Numbered from the stretch's first letter, positions 15,668 through 24,692 are shown. The stretch is DNA of 50,127 nucleotides from an uncultured Prevotella sp. (GCA_946186945.1 CAMHPC010000003.1:1-50127), one strand, 5' to 3'. Notes: generated by a model from the sequence alone, not told the origin. Program-made: numbers and translations.

Positions 15668-16153
15668 TTATATTCCTTTGGAGATTAGTGCCACGGCATA
15701 GGCACTTATGCCCTCTTCACGACCGGTGAAGCCCAGACGCTCGGTGGTGGTGGCTTTGATGGATATGCGGTCTTCGTCTATGCCCATCACCTGTGCCATG
15801 CATGAGCGCATGGCAGGCACGTGGGGGTTGATTTTGGGTCGTTCGGCGCATATCGTGGCGTCTATGTTGCCCACACGGTAGCCCTTGGTGGCCAGCAGGT
15901 CCACGGTGCCCTTGAGTATCACCTTGCTGTCCATATCAAGGGTATCGGCAGAGGTGTCGGGGAAGTGGTAGCCTATGTCGCGCAAGTTGGCTGCGCCGAG
16001 CAGGGCATCGCAGATGGCATGTATGAGCACGTCGGCATCGCTGTGTCCCAGCAGACCAAGTGAGTGGGGGATGCGTATGCCGCCCAACCACAGTGCCCTG
16101 CCCTCTACCAGCCGGTGCACGTCATAGCCCATGCCTACCCTGATATCCTGCAT
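15668..16153 (-). CDS. ispF: 2-C-methyl-D-erythritol 2,4-cyclodiphosphate synthase
   Basis: MEP pathway enzyme that cyclises CDP-ME 2-phosphate to MEcPP with loss of CMP; a trimer with zinc at subunit interfaces. The 161-residue protein has the metal ligands Asp11 and His13 in GYDVH and His45 in the 'HSDADVLIHAICDALLGAA' segment. The C-terminus 'ISIKATTTERLGFTGREEGI' is characteristic. The start codon lies 5 nt behind porV. ispF at the end of the porU-porV operon is a fortuitous-looking but probably real co-transcription unit. Confidence 0.97.
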   Translation of the reverse strand: MQDIRVGMGYDVHRLVEGRALWLGGIRIPHSLGLLGHSDADVLIHAICDALLGAANLRDIGYHFPDTSADTLDMDSKVILKGTVDLLATKGYRVGNIDATICAERPKINPHVPAMRSCMAQVMGIDEDRISIKATTTERLGFTGREEGISAYAVALISKGI

Positions 16154-16158
16154 AGCCT

Positions 16159-17337
16159 TTAGCGACGTTTAAACAGGTCTTTTATACCGTCCATGTCGAA
16201 TGCCAGGGTGAAGCGCAGTGTCTGGTCCAGGGGGTTGCTCTTGGTGGTGGCTATCACATAACCGGCATCGAGGGAGAATACGCTCATACGGAAGCCCGCA
16301 CCCACGGTGAAGTACTTACGGTTACCTTTGTTCTCGCTCTCATGGTGGTAACCGGCACGGATAGAGAACTGGTCGTGATACACATACTCAGCACCTATGC
16401 TCCACTGTATCTCCTGCAACTCCTCCTTGAAACCGTTGGGAGCATCGCCGAAACTCTTGAATATACCGCTGATGCTCGACACGTCGTAGTAGTCCTTCTG
16501 CACACGCTCCATATAGTCCTCTGTGCTCTCGCCTTCCTTCTGTTTGGGATAGGTGGGCACCAACAGTTTGTTGGCATCGGCTGCTATAGTGAAGCGGTTG
16601 TATTCGTTGACAGGCACCATCAATGAGGCACCCAAGCGCAGGTTGGTGGGAATAAATTCGCTGTTGTCGTCGCCACCGAAGGTAATTTTACTACCTATGT
16701 TGCTGATGTTCATACCCAGACCCAGTTGACACTCGCGGTCGCCAATGTTGATATAGTCTTGGAAATACATGGACAGGTCGGCGGCGAAGGCACTGCCGGG
16801 ACTCGTATCTTCGGTGTAGTCGTAGGTCAGGTCGGAGTATATCCATCTCACTGCGGCACCGAGCGAGAACTTCTCGCTGAGCATGAGCGAGTATGCTACG
16901 TCGAGCGACATCTCATAGGGCTTGATGGTCATGTCGTTGGTATCGTCCAGACTGCTGCTTGTATACACTTCACCGAGCGTGAAATAGCGCAGCGAACCAG
17001 ATATGGCACTGTAGTCGCCTATACGGTAATAGCCACTGAGATACGCCAGGTTCATGTCGCTCACCAACTGTCGCAGCCACGGTGTGTAGTTGAGTGCCAC
17101 ACCGGCACGCGAGATGTTGAACGGATATTTGGCGGGGTTCCAGTATTGCGACACCACGTCGGGGTCGGTGGCAGCACCTACATCGCCCATACCGGCAGAG
17201 CGGGCATCGGGAGCGATTGTCTGCGAGGTGACAGAGGTGTTCACGGGATTGAACATATCCTCTTTTTTCTGGGCAGAAGCGGTGAGAGCCACTGCAGCAA
17301 GCATCATGGTGGCTAATAGCCTTGTGTTTCTTTTCAT
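16159..17337 (-). CDS. porV: T9SS outer-membrane protein PorV (LptO)
   Basis: A 392-residue outer-membrane beta-barrel of the FadL-like PorV family. PorV carries T9SS cargo from the translocon to the attachment complex, where PorU cleaves the C-terminal signal. A signal peptide covers residues 1-22 (ending TASA), followed by 'SQTIAPDARSAGMGDVGAAT', the family hallmark. Alternating hydrophobic strands run to the C-terminus. It lies 48 nt behind porU, the arrangement known from Porphyromonas gingivalis. It shows the cell has a T9SS, relevant to the amylase at 33272. Confidence 0.95.
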   Translation of the reverse strand: MKRNTRLLATMMLAAVALTASAQKKEDMFNPVNTSVTSQTIAPDARSAGMGDVGAATDPDVVSQYWNPAKYPFNISRAGVALNYTPWLRQLVSDMNLAYLSGYYRIGDYSAISGSLRYFTLGEVYTSSSLDDTNDMTIKPYEMSLDVAYSLMLSEKFSLGAAVRWIYSDLTYDYTEDTSPGSAFAADLSMYFQDYINIGDRECQLGLGMNISNIGSKITFGGDDNSEFIPTNLRLGASLMVPVNEYNRFTIAADANKLLVPTYPKQKEGESTEDYMERVQKDYYDVSSISGIFKSFGDAPNGFKEELQEIQWSIGAEYVYHDQFSIRAGYHHESENKGNRKYFTVGAGFRMSVFSLDAGYVIATTKSNPLDQTLRFTLAFDMDGIKDLFKRR

Positions 17338-17385
17338 CTTTTCTCTTCTTCTTTGCGTAGACGTAATTATTAACGCTCAGGCACC

Positions 17386-20300
17386 TTATTTATTGCCTAT
17401 GATAACCAGTTTCTTGGCTTTTGATGCCTGGGTGCTGCCGTCGCTGCTCAGCAGCACACGGTACAGGTATACACCCGTCTGCAGACGTTGACCACCGTCG
17501 GTAGTAAGGTCCCAGTCGATGGCATAGTTCTCGCCAGTCGACTCGCCGCTTTCACTATGTCGCCACAGCAGACGGCCACTCATGTCGAAAATCTCCAGTT
17601 CCACATCCACATCGCTGCCTGAGCGGTCGTGTGAGATGATGAAGGTGGTATGTGTGGTGGCGGGGTTGGTGGTACAGTTCACTTCATACAGGGTGGGCTT
17701 CAGGGCTTGCAGCACCTGGAACTGCAGGGTTGCCGTAGACGAGTTGTTGAGTACGTCCCAGGCACGGAAGGTGAGTTGATGCAAGCCAGGGGAGAGTGTG
17801 GGGATGCTATAAAACGTAGAGCCCGATGTGTAACTGCCGTAGTCGTAGGTGAAATTGTCGTTGAGGTTGTACGACCGTTGCATCTCGCCGTCGATGGTGA
17901 GTTGCAGGTCGTGGCCTATGCCTGTGCCGGCGGCATTGATACCGTCCTTATCGGTAATTTGTGCCACGAAGAAGGGTGTGGTGTTTACCGATCCACCGTC
18001 TACAAATGATGGTGAGTTGAGATAACAATATATAGAGGGTCCCACACCGTCGGTGCCGTGTTCGGATGTGCCGGAGAGGGTGAAGCCACTGAAGGCGCCG
18101 TGAGCCTCTCTCACGTGCTCCTCGTCCACGGCATACAGGTTCATCATGCCCTCGCCGTCGGCATAGTTTATGTCGAGTGGCACGGCGAAGGTGAATTCAA
18201 ACTCACCGTCCTTCATGCTGTTGGTGCCGTTGTACAGGGTGTTGATACGGTCGTAGAAGGAGATGGCAGTAGGTGTCTCATTTTTGTCGTTCATGCGTCC
18301 CACTCGCAGTTCCTTGGTGTCTCTCACCACGGTGGTCACATCGCCGGTGAAGTCGGTGAGTCGCTGACTGTTGATTTCCACGTGTCCCTTCACGGTGACC
18401 ACCTGTCCGGCATGCAGGGCTATCAGTTGTCCGTTCTTGGGAGAGGTACCGTTCACCTCGTCCACCACCAACTGATACGTGGGCAGGTTGAGGTGCATGG
18501 CGGGGTCGCCCAGCAATGAGTATTGCAACTTGTTTTCCGTGCGGTCTTCCCTGCTCGTCACCAGGTAGTTCTTTGTCAGTCTTTGTGCCTCGCCCATGGT
18601 ATTGGCGTTTCCTTCCTCATCTACTGCCAGCACGTAGCGCATGAAAGCACGGTTGATGACACGGTTGTAGTTAGTCCATACGGTACGTGTGGTACCGAAG
18701 AAAGCCATGCTGCCACCCTTGGCATTGAGCACACACTCCTCACCAATGTTTGTGGTGGGACCATCAAAGGGCGACACATCGCATGAGGCGGTAATCCACA
18801 GGGGTAGGTGCTTGTTTTGAAATTGCTGGAAGTCGTTGAGCATGAGCACGCGTTCGTGCGAGATGCTGATTTCCGAGCCGTGCCCTCCGTAGTCCATTAT
18901 CAGTGCTCCCTCTGCCTGTTGCTGCTTTATCAGTCGTGTCACCTCGGGATAGGTGTTGCCTGTGGCAGAGGTCTCGCGCTGATACACGTCCCACATCACG
19001 CGTTTCACCAGGTAGCCGGGTTTCTCTTGCTCTATGATGTTTGCCACTTCGTTCACATCGCGCATGTGTGTGTTCCAGTCGCCGTCATCGCCCATAAACA
19101 TGATGGTGTTTTGCCAGGGTCCGGCATCATCGTTGTTCATATAGGCTATGCTTTTGTCTACCATGATTTTTGCCTGTTGCTCATCGCGCACGGGGAAGCG
19201 TCCCACTGCCATGTCGAGTTTGTCGGTGACGGGCGTGCCGCCCTCACCCTCGTCCAGCAGACAGTAGAAGCCATCGTCTACGTAGCAGTATACGGTGCTG
19301 AATGAGTTTTCGCTCTCAAAGCATAGCAGGAAGTCGTCGGGTGATAGTTGTCGTGTCTCATTGGTTATCATGCGGTTATCCCACATGCCGTCGCCGAAGA
19401 GCAGCAGGTAGCGTGGCATGTCGCTCACGTCTGTGGCGCGGTCGTAGAGCATCTTCAGGTAGCGTCGGTAGGCATTGACGTCGGGTGTGCCCGATGCGAA
19501 CTCGTTGTACAGTTCATCTGCCGGCACTATGGTCACCCTTAGTCCATCCTTCACGCGGTGGTAGTCGGCGAGTCGTTGTGCCTGGGTGAGGAGTTTCTGT
19601 GTGGTGGGTATGATAATCACCATATCGGCTGCCCCGTGTCCGTGCAGGTCCTGGTTGGTGATATTGTGCACGTATTCGGCTGCGGGCCAGGCTTGTGAGA
19701 GTCGGGGTGCCGGTTTAGGCTCTGTGGTATAGATATCCACATAATCCAGGTGTATGGTTCCGTTGACGGCGGTAATGGTCACCTCGTTGGTACCTTGCAG
19801 GTCACTTACCTGGAAGGTGCGTGATGCCTGGTTGGCGAGGTAGTTGTTTGGTATGGTCACATTGATAGTGCCAAGTATGTTGCCGTTCAACGTTACCTGT
19901 GCCGCCCCGTTGGTGGCACAGGTAACGTTGACTGACACGGAGCCGGTGCTACTGTTGGAGGGGTTGCTCAGGGTCACCGTCTGCGACTGTCCGGCAGCGA
20001 TTTGTTTGCTGTCGAACAAGTTTCTGCCGCCGTACATCCATGAGAAGGCATCCTTCTCATAGAGCGAATGGTAGTCGGAGGGTAGGGGGTAGTGAGCGTT
20101 GACAAAGGTGGCACTGTCGGCAGTGAGCGGTTCTCCCTCGGCTTCGGTGATGAGGTAGTAGCCGTAGTCGGAGCAGTAGTTGCGTGTGCGGCGCATGGTG
20201 GATGGTGTGCTCCACTGCACCGGACCCTGGGCGAAGAACAGTCGGCGCCCTGCCACGGTGCATGTCTCTATCTCTTTCAGGTCATCGTGCTCTGCCAGAT

Positions 20301-20913
20301 AGTCGGCACTGAGCACCTCGGGTTGGAGTGCGCCTCCATAGCCATAGATGCGCACCTTCGATGGGTTGGTAAATCCTGCTTGTCTCACCACCTCGTCGGT
20401 GAGTTGGTGCACGCCGGTGTGGTCTACCCTGATTTTCGCCCACCGTCCCTCGCTGAGCACGGAGTGGGCAGCATAGATGTCGCCGTCGGCCTTGCGTGCC
20501 CGTTTGGCACGGGCAGAGCGGGCGGTGGCATCTACGCGGAGCATGAAACTGGCGATAATCCTATCTCGTCCGTCGTGGTGCACCAGGGGCGAGAAGGACA
20601 CCTGCAGGGCACCTCTCTTGCGGTCGACGACGGTATGCACGTCTACCTGTGGATTTGCAGGCAGGGGGTCGGATGTGAGGGCGGCATAGCGTGCACGGTC
20701 GGCGGCACTCATGTCTATATACTCGGGATAGAGCACAGACACCTGGTACACGGAGTCGGCATACTGTCCGCTCAGTGGCAGCAGGTATGTGCAGCGCGGC
20801 AATAGCGAGTCGATGCTCACCTCTTGTGCCGTGAGGTTATAGAACTGCTGTGCCTGCACGTGTATGCAGCACAGGGCAAGTGCCAGTGTGTATATGCAGC
20901 GCTTTATCATCAT
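17386..20913 (-). CDS. porU: T9SS sortase PorU (C25 cysteine peptidase)
   Basis: The 1175-residue surface sortase removes the C-terminal domain of T9SS cargo and links cargo to anionic LPS. A signal peptide ends near residue 21 (CIHVQA). The gingipain-like C25 domain carries the catalytic dyad His678 in DYGGHGSE and Cys711 in ITASCDVS. The C-terminus is itself a T9SS type A domain ('LEIFDMSGRLLWRH' then 'LQTGVYLYRVLL' and 'SKAKKLVIIGNK'). Length fits the family. It lies 13 nt behind the FAH-family gene and just upstream of porV. Confidence 0.96.
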   Translation of the reverse strand: MMIKRCIYTLALALCCIHVQAQQFYNLTAQEVSIDSLLPRCTYLLPLSGQYADSVYQVSVLYPEYIDMSAADRARYAALTSDPLPANPQVDVHTVVDRKRGALQVSFSPLVHHDGRDRIIASFMLRVDATARSARAKRARKADGDIYAAHSVLSEGRWAKIRVDHTGVHQLTDEVVRQAGFTNPSKVRIYGYGGALQPEVLSADYLAEHDDLKEIETCTVAGRRLFFAQGPVQWSTPSTMRRTRNYCSDYGYYLITEAEGEPLTADSATFVNAHYPLPSDYHSLYEKDAFSWMYGGRNLFDSKQIAAGQSQTVTLSNPSNSSTGSVSVNVTCATNGAAQVTLNGNILGTINVTIPNNYLANQASRTFQVSDLQGTNEVTITAVNGTIHLDYVDIYTTEPKPAPRLSQAWPAAEYVHNITNQDLHGHGAADMVIIIPTTQKLLTQAQRLADYHRVKDGLRVTIVPADELYNEFASGTPDVNAYRRYLKMLYDRATDVSDMPRYLLLFGDGMWDNRMITNETRQLSPDDFLLCFESENSFSTVYCYVDDGFYCLLDEGEGGTPVTDKLDMAVGRFPVRDEQQAKIMVDKSIAYMNNDDAGPWQNTIMFMGDDGDWNTHMRDVNEVANIIEQEKPGYLVKRVMWDVYQRETSATGNTYPEVTRLIKQQQAEGALIMDYGGHGSEISISHERVLMLNDFQQFQNKHLPLWITASCDVSPFDGPTTNIGEECVLNAKGGSMAFFGTTRTVWTNYNRVINRAFMRYVLAVDEEGNANTMGEAQRLTKNYLVTSREDRTENKLQYSLLGDPAMHLNLPTYQLVVDEVNGTSPKNGQLIALHAGQVVTVKGHVEINSQRLTDFTGDVTTVVRDTKELRVGRMNDKNETPTAISFYDRINTLYNGTNSMKDGEFEFTFAVPLDINYADGEGMMNLYAVDEEHVREAHGAFSGFTLSGTSEHGTDGVGPSIYCYLNSPSFVDGGSVNTTPFFVAQITDKDGINAAGTGIGHDLQLTIDGEMQRSYNLNDNFTYDYGSYTSGSTFYSIPTLSPGLHQLTFRAWDVLNNSSTATLQFQVLQALKPTLYEVNCTTNPATTHTTFIISHDRSGSDVDVELEIFDMSGRLLWRHSESGESTGENYAIDWDLTTDGGQRLQTGVYLYRVLLSSDGSTQASKAKKLVIIGNK

Positions 20914-20926
20914 GATATTCCCTCTG

Positions 20927-21544
20927 TCATTTTACGTTAAACTCCAACACCTTCTTTTGGTGGAGGTAGCCCTCCAGGTGGTCGTCTATATGCACCGGGC
21001 CTACTCCTACGGGTGTGCCGGTGAAGAGCAGGTCGCCTTGGCGCAGTGTGATATACTTACTGATATAGGCTATCAGTTCGTCCACACTGTAGTACATATC
21101 GGCGGTGCAACCCTCTTGTACCGTCTGTCCGTTTATGTCGAGATGGAAGAGCAGTTGGTTAATGTCGCCCGCCTCACTCATCTCTACCCAGTCACCCACG
21201 GCGGCGGCGCCATCGAAGCACTTGCTCAGTTCCCAGGGCAAGCCCTTGGAGCGCAATGCCTTCTGCATGTCGCGGGCGGTAAAGTCTATGCCCACAGTCA
21301 CGGCATCGTAGTAGCGGTGTGCAAATCTCTGGGGTATGCTCTTGCCCAACCTACATATACGCACCACCACCTCCGCCTCGTAGTCTATCCGTCCCATGTC
21401 GTCGGGCAGGAAGAATGGGCGGTGGCGGGTGAGCAGTGCCGTGTCGGGCATCATGAATACCACCGGTTGTTCTGGTTTTAATAACGTGCCATCCAGTTCT
21501 TTATTGTGTGCGGCGTAGTTCTTTCCTATGGCAAATATCTTCAT
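20927..21544 (-). CDS. Fumarylacetoacetate hydrolase family protein
   Basis: A 205-residue enzyme of the FAH/acylpyruvase superfamily, which hydrolyse or decarboxylate beta-diketo acids such as acylpyruvates and oxaloacetate using Mg2+. It begins 'KIFAIGKNYAAHNKEL'. Metal-binding acidic residues are seen in 'DYEAEVVVRI' and in 'GIDFTARDMQ', and it ends with 'LRQGDLLFTGTPVGVGPV'. The short length matches YcgM/FAHD1-like acylpyruvases. The exact substrate is uncertain. It is the first gene of the porU-porV-ispF operon; a strong hairpin lies between it and tsf. Confidence 0.88.
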   Translation of the reverse strand: MKIFAIGKNYAAHNKELDGTLLKPEQPVVFMMPDTALLTRHRPFFLPDDMGRIDYEAEVVVRICRLGKSIPQRFAHRYYDAVTVGIDFTARDMQKALRSKGLPWELSKCFDGAAAVGDWVEMSEAGDINQLLFHLDINGQTVQEGCTADMYYSVDELIAYISKYITLRQGDLLFTGTPVGVGPVHIDDHLEGYLHQKKVLEFNVK

Positions 21545-21578
21545 GGACAGTGAGATTAGGTTGGTGGGTAATAACAGT

Positions 21579-21619
21579 GAAGGACGCGTCTCGCCGTGAT
21601 GGTGAGTGTCGCGTCCTTC
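21579..21619 (-). terminator. Hairpin after tsf (terminator or attenuator)
   Basis: Perfect 10-bp arms GAAGGACGCG / CGCGTCCTTC with an inner stem (CTCACC/GGCGAG). On the minus strand it falls between the tsf stop and the FAH gene 35 nt further on. The U-tract is weak and no separate promoter for the FAH-porU-porV-ispF operon is visible, so partial read-through is plausible. Confidence 0.6.
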
Positions 21620-21641
21620 AGCGGTATGTCAGTGCTAATGA

Positions 21642-22634
21642 TTACTCGGCACGCAGAGTGAAGCGCTTGAAGTTGACAACCTGAAGTTCCTTGTCGGCTT
21701 CCTTCAGATAGTCGCTCACGCTCTTCTTGGTGTCCCAGATATAGCCCTGCTTCACCAGGCAGCTGTCCTTGAAGAACTTCTGCAGGCGACCCTGAGCAAT
21801 ATTCTGTATCATCTGAGCAGGCAGGTTGGCAGCCTTCTCTTCAGCCACGCGCACCTTCAGGTCGCGTATCTCCTGAGCCTGAGCCTCGGTGATATTGCCT
21901 TTGGCGATACCCTCTGCTATGTGCTCCTCGTTCTCAGCGATATAGAGGTTGAAGCCAGCCTTCTGCAGTGCAGCCTCCACGGCTTTCTGCACCTGCTCCT
22001 CTTTGGTCTTCTCTATGGCAACCTTGAGTTCGCTTTCCTTCACGCTCTCGGGTATGTCGTTCACGTCGAGACCCATGGGGTTGGTGTTTGCCACCTGCAG
22101 AGCCATGTTGTGACCAGCCTCGTCGGCCTTCTTGTTCATCTGAACCATGGTGCACAGTATGTTCTTGTTCTGGTGGTTGTAGGTGTAGATGTTGTCGCCC
22201 TCGATGAAGTTGTAGCCATCGAGTTCCATCTTCTCACCGGTGATACCCGAACGCTGTACCACGGCATCCTTCACTACGGCACCGTCGGCGAGAGTAAGGG
22301 CCTGCACCTCGTCGAGGCTCTTGCAGCGGTTTTCTACTGCGGCATCGAGGATGCTCTGTGTGAGAGCGATGAAGTCCTTACCGTTGGCCACGAAGTCAGT
22401 CTCGCACTTCAGGGCAATCATTGCTCCGAAGCCGTCCACCACCTTCACCAGCACGCAACCGTTTGAAGTCTCACGGTCGCTGCGCTTGGCTGCGATGGCA
22501 AGACCGCGCTGGCGCACCAGTTCGATAGCCTTTTCCAGATCGCCCTCAGCCTCAGTGAGAGCCTTTTTGCAGTCTGCCAGACCTGCGCCGGTCATCTTGC
22601 GCAGTTTCTGTATATCGGCAATTGTAACAGCCAT
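21642..22634 (-). CDS. tsf: Translation elongation factor Ts
   Basis: Guanine-nucleotide exchange factor for EF-Tu. The 330-residue protein has the N-terminal UBA-like domain 'IQKLRKMTGAGLADCKKAL' (residues 9-27) and the EF-Tu-contacting TDFVA motif at about residues 79-83. The C-terminal end 'ESDCLVKQGYIWD' type segment is present as 'KDSCLVKQGYIWD'. Length is typical for Bacteroidetes. It follows rpsB by 42 nt, the usual pair. Confidence 0.97.
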   Translation of the reverse strand: MAVTIADIQKLRKMTGAGLADCKKALTEAEGDLEKAIELVRQRGLAIAAKRSDRETSNGCVLVKVVDGFGAMIALKCETDFVANGKDFIALTQSILDAAVENRCKSLDEVQALTLADGAVVKDAVVQRSGITGEKMELDGYNFIEGDNIYTYNHQNKNILCTMVQMNKKADEAGHNMALQVANTNPMGLDVNDIPESVKESELKVAIEKTKEEQVQKAVEAALQKAGFNLYIAENEEHIAEGIAKGNITEAQAQEIRDLKVRVAEEKAANLPAQMIQNIAQGRLQKFFKDSCLVKQGYIWDTKKSVSDYLKEADKELQVVNFKRFTLRAE

Positions 22635-22676
22635 AATTTGTTGTTGTTCTTTGTTTTTTGGTTTGTAAAATATTGA

Positions 22677-23519
22677 TTACTCAGCGGCGGGTGCCTCTTC
22701 AGCAGCGGGTGCCTCCTCAGCGGCGGGAGCCTCTGCTACTTCCTCTTCGCGACGTGCGCGACGGGGACGGCGTGGACGCTCTGCGTTCTCTTCGGGCTGT
22801 TCGTTGGCTGCTTTCTCGTCAGCCTTCTCTGCCTTACGCTCCTCCAGACCCTCTGCTATGGCTTGGCAGCAAGCGGTGAGTATCACGTCGATGCTGTCCT
22901 TGGCATCATCGTTGGCGGGGATTACGAAGTCCACGTCATCGGGGTTGGAGTTGGTGTCCACGATACCGAACACGGGTATACCCAGACGGTTGGCCTCCTT
23001 CACGGCGATGTTCTCCTTCATCACGTCTACCACGAATATGGCAGCAGGCTGACGGGTGAGGTCGGCTATAGAACCGAGGTTCTTCTCCAGTTTGGCGCGC
23101 TGGCGGGTCACCTGCAGCAGTTCGCGCTTGGAGAGGTTGCTGAATGTGCCATCGTTCATCAGTTTGTCTATGTTTGACATCTTCTTCACAGCCTTGCGGA
23201 TAGTGGCGAAGTTGGTGAGCATGCCACCGGGCCAGCGCTCGATGACGTAGGGCATATTGATGCTTGTGGCTTTCTCTTCCACAATGCTCTTGGCCTGTTT
23301 TTTAGTAGCGACAAAGAGTATTTTCTTTCCCGACTTTGCTATCTGCTTCAGAGCCTCGGCAGCCTCGTCTATCTTGGCTACGGTCTTGTGCAGGTCTATG
23401 ATGTGAATGCCATTGCGCTCCATGAAGATGTAGGGAGCCATGGCGGGGTTCCATTTGCGGCGGAGGTGACCGAAGTGGCAGCCAGCCTCGAGCAGCATAT
23501 CAAAATTTGTTCTTGACAT
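22677..23519 (-). CDS. rpsB: 30S ribosomal protein S2
   Basis: Small-subunit protein of 280 residues. The conserved body has 'LLEAGCHFGHLRRKWNPAM' at the start and 'IPVFGIVDTNSNPDDVDFVI' near residues 175-195. A tail from about residue 222 is unusual in composition: first Lys/Glu, then Arg-rich (RPRRPRRARR), then three EEAPAAE-type repeats at the very end. Such acidic/Ala-Pro tails occur in Bacteroidetes S2. It lies 111 nt behind rpsI; that gap contains a structured RNA candidate. Confidence 0.97.
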   Translation of the reverse strand: MSRTNFDMLLEAGCHFGHLRRKWNPAMAPYIFMERNGIHIIDLHKTVAKIDEAAEALKQIAKSGKKILFVATKKQAKSIVEEKATSINMPYVIERWPGGMLTNFATIRKAVKKMSNIDKLMNDGTFSNLSKRELLQVTRQRAKLEKNLGSIADLTRQPAAIFVVDVMKENIAVKEANRLGIPVFGIVDTNSNPDDVDFVIPANDDAKDSIDVILTACCQAIAEGLEERKAEKADEKAANEQPEENAERPRRPRRARREEEVAEAPAAEEAPAAEEAPAAE

Positions 23520-23556
23520 TGTTGTGTATTGTTTATGTTTACGTTCCTTTTAGTAT

Positions 23557-23620
23557 AGTTTATACCAACTGGCGGGTAGCCACCTGTGGCGGCGGGTCTC
23601 GTCGGTTTGGATGCTAAACT
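23557..23620 (-). promoter_or_regulatory. Candidate S2 mRNA leader structure
   Basis: In the 111-nt rpsI-rpsB gap the minus-strand RNA can form nested stems: AGUUUA (23620-23615) with UAAACU (23562-23557), ACCGAC (23606-23601) with GUUGGU (23569-23564), and an inner GCC/GGC hairpin in a C-rich loop. No -7 box is visible in the gap. This suggests an autoregulatory leader for S2/EF-Ts within a larger rplM-rpsI-rpsB-tsf transcript. It is a structural inference only. Confidence 0.5.
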
Positions 23621-23630
23621 GCTCAGTATG

Positions 23631-24017
23631 TTAACGCTTACTGAACTGGAAGCGACGACGTGCCTTGGGCTGACCGGGCTTCTTGCGCTCTACCACGCGA
23701 GAGTCGCGGGTGAGGAAGCCATGATCCTTCAGGTTCTTCTTGTCCTCGGCATTTACCTTCACCAAAGCGCGGGCGATGGCGAGACGCAGAGCCTGACTCT
23801 GACCGGTGAAACCACCACCGTCGAGGTTGGCTTTTATGTCGTATTTCTCAGTAGCCTCGAGCAGGCTCAGGGGCTGCTTCACCACATACTGCAGTATGGC
23901 AGAGGGGAAGTATTCGGACAGTTCCTTCTTGTTTATGGTAATCTTGCCTGTACCTTCGGTCAGATATACGCGTGCTATGGCACTCTTGCGGCGACCTATT
24001 GCATTGATCATTTCCAT
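23631..24017 (-). CDS. rpsI: 30S ribosomal protein S9
   Basis: The 128-residue protein shows 'AIGRRKSAIARVYLTEGTGK' near the start and the invariant C-terminus 'RKKPGQPKARRRFQFSKR', whose terminal Lys-Arg reaches the P-site tRNA. Length and sequence are normal. It follows rplM by 9 nt. Confidence 0.98.
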   Translation of the reverse strand: MEMINAIGRRKSAIARVYLTEGTGKITINKKELSEYFPSAILQYVVKQPLSLLEATEKYDIKANLDGGGFTGQSQALRLAIARALVKVNAEDKKNLKDHGFLTRDSRVVERKKPGQPKARRRFQFSKR

Positions 24018-24026
24018 GCTTTATGC

Positions 24027-24488
24027 TTATTTATACTGGTTAATATCTATGGCTTTGGGTTTCTGAGCCTCGTGTGCGTGCTCGGTTCCCTCGTATACAT
24101 ACAGGTTGTTCAGGATGTGACGGCCAAGGGGACCCTTGGGCAGCATACCCTTCACGGCATGACGGATGATGCGCTCCACACCGTCGTTCTTCTTGCGAAG
24201 TTCGGCAGGGGTGTTGAAACGCTGTCCACCCGGGTAACCAGTATAGCGTGTGTACACCTTGTCGGTCTCTTTCTTGCCGGTAAATACTACTTTTGCAGCG
24301 TTGATGATGATAACGTTGTCGCCACAATCTACATGGGGAGTGAAACTGGGCTTATATTTGCCGCGCAGCAACTTTGCTACCTTAGAGCACAGACGACCTA
24401 CTACCTGGTCGGTAGCGTCAATCACCACCCACTCTTTCTTGGCTGTCTCCTTGTTCAAGGAAACGGTCTTGTAACTTAAAGTGTTCAT
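24027..24488 (-). CDS. rplM: 50S ribosomal protein L13
   Basis: The 153-residue protein has the hallmark 'WVVIDATDQVVGRLCSKVAK' (residues 20-39), the 'VIIINAAKVVFTGKKETDK' segment and 'RIIRHAVKGMLPKGPLGR'. It is the first gene of the ribosomal operon and has a roughly 145-nt leader with potential structure and a clear promoter. Confidence 0.98.
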   Translation of the reverse strand: MNTLSYKTVSLNKETAKKEWVVIDATDQVVGRLCSKVAKLLRGKYKPSFTPHVDCGDNVIIINAAKVVFTGKKETDKVYTRYTGYPGGQRFNTPAELRKKNDGVERIIRHAVKGMLPKGPLGRHILNNLYVYEGTEHAHEAQKPKAIDINQYK

Positions 24489-24635
24489 TTCTAAATAAAA
24501 AACTACTAAAAAACTTTTTGTTAATTAACATTTTTCTCTTTCGGACGACGATTCACTAACCACCATGTCCGGCCAAAGGCACGGCTATTAACACGCACGT
24601 CCAAGGGGTTCTAAGTTCACCCCAGAAATAATCGG
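24489..24635 (-). promoter_or_regulatory. Structured leader of the L13 operon
   Basis: The minus-strand leader of about 145 nt can form GGGGU/ACCCC (24624-24620 and 24611-24607), a long-range UUGGACG/CGUCCGA stem, and an internal CCGUG/CAUGG hairpin, before an A/T-rich tract ahead of the ATG. Autogenous leaders of L13 operons are known in several phyla, so this is a likely L13 or S9 sensor. I cannot confirm the family from sequence alone. It accounts for most of the 332-nt gap, together with the promoter, a repeat and a terminator. Confidence 0.45.
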
Positions 24636-24639
24636 ACTG

Positions 24640-24647
24640 CAAAGGTA
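24640..24647 (-). promoter_or_regulatory. Promoter -7 box of rplM-rpsI-rpsB-tsf
   Basis: TACCTTTG on the minus strand (24647-24640), identical to the box upstream of the glycan operon. The predicted transcript start is near 24633. A clear -33 TTTG at the proper spacing is not seen. Confidence 0.6.
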
Positions 24648-24692
24648 CACATATTTGCTGCAATACCTATCGGTACACCCCGTCCAAAAACA

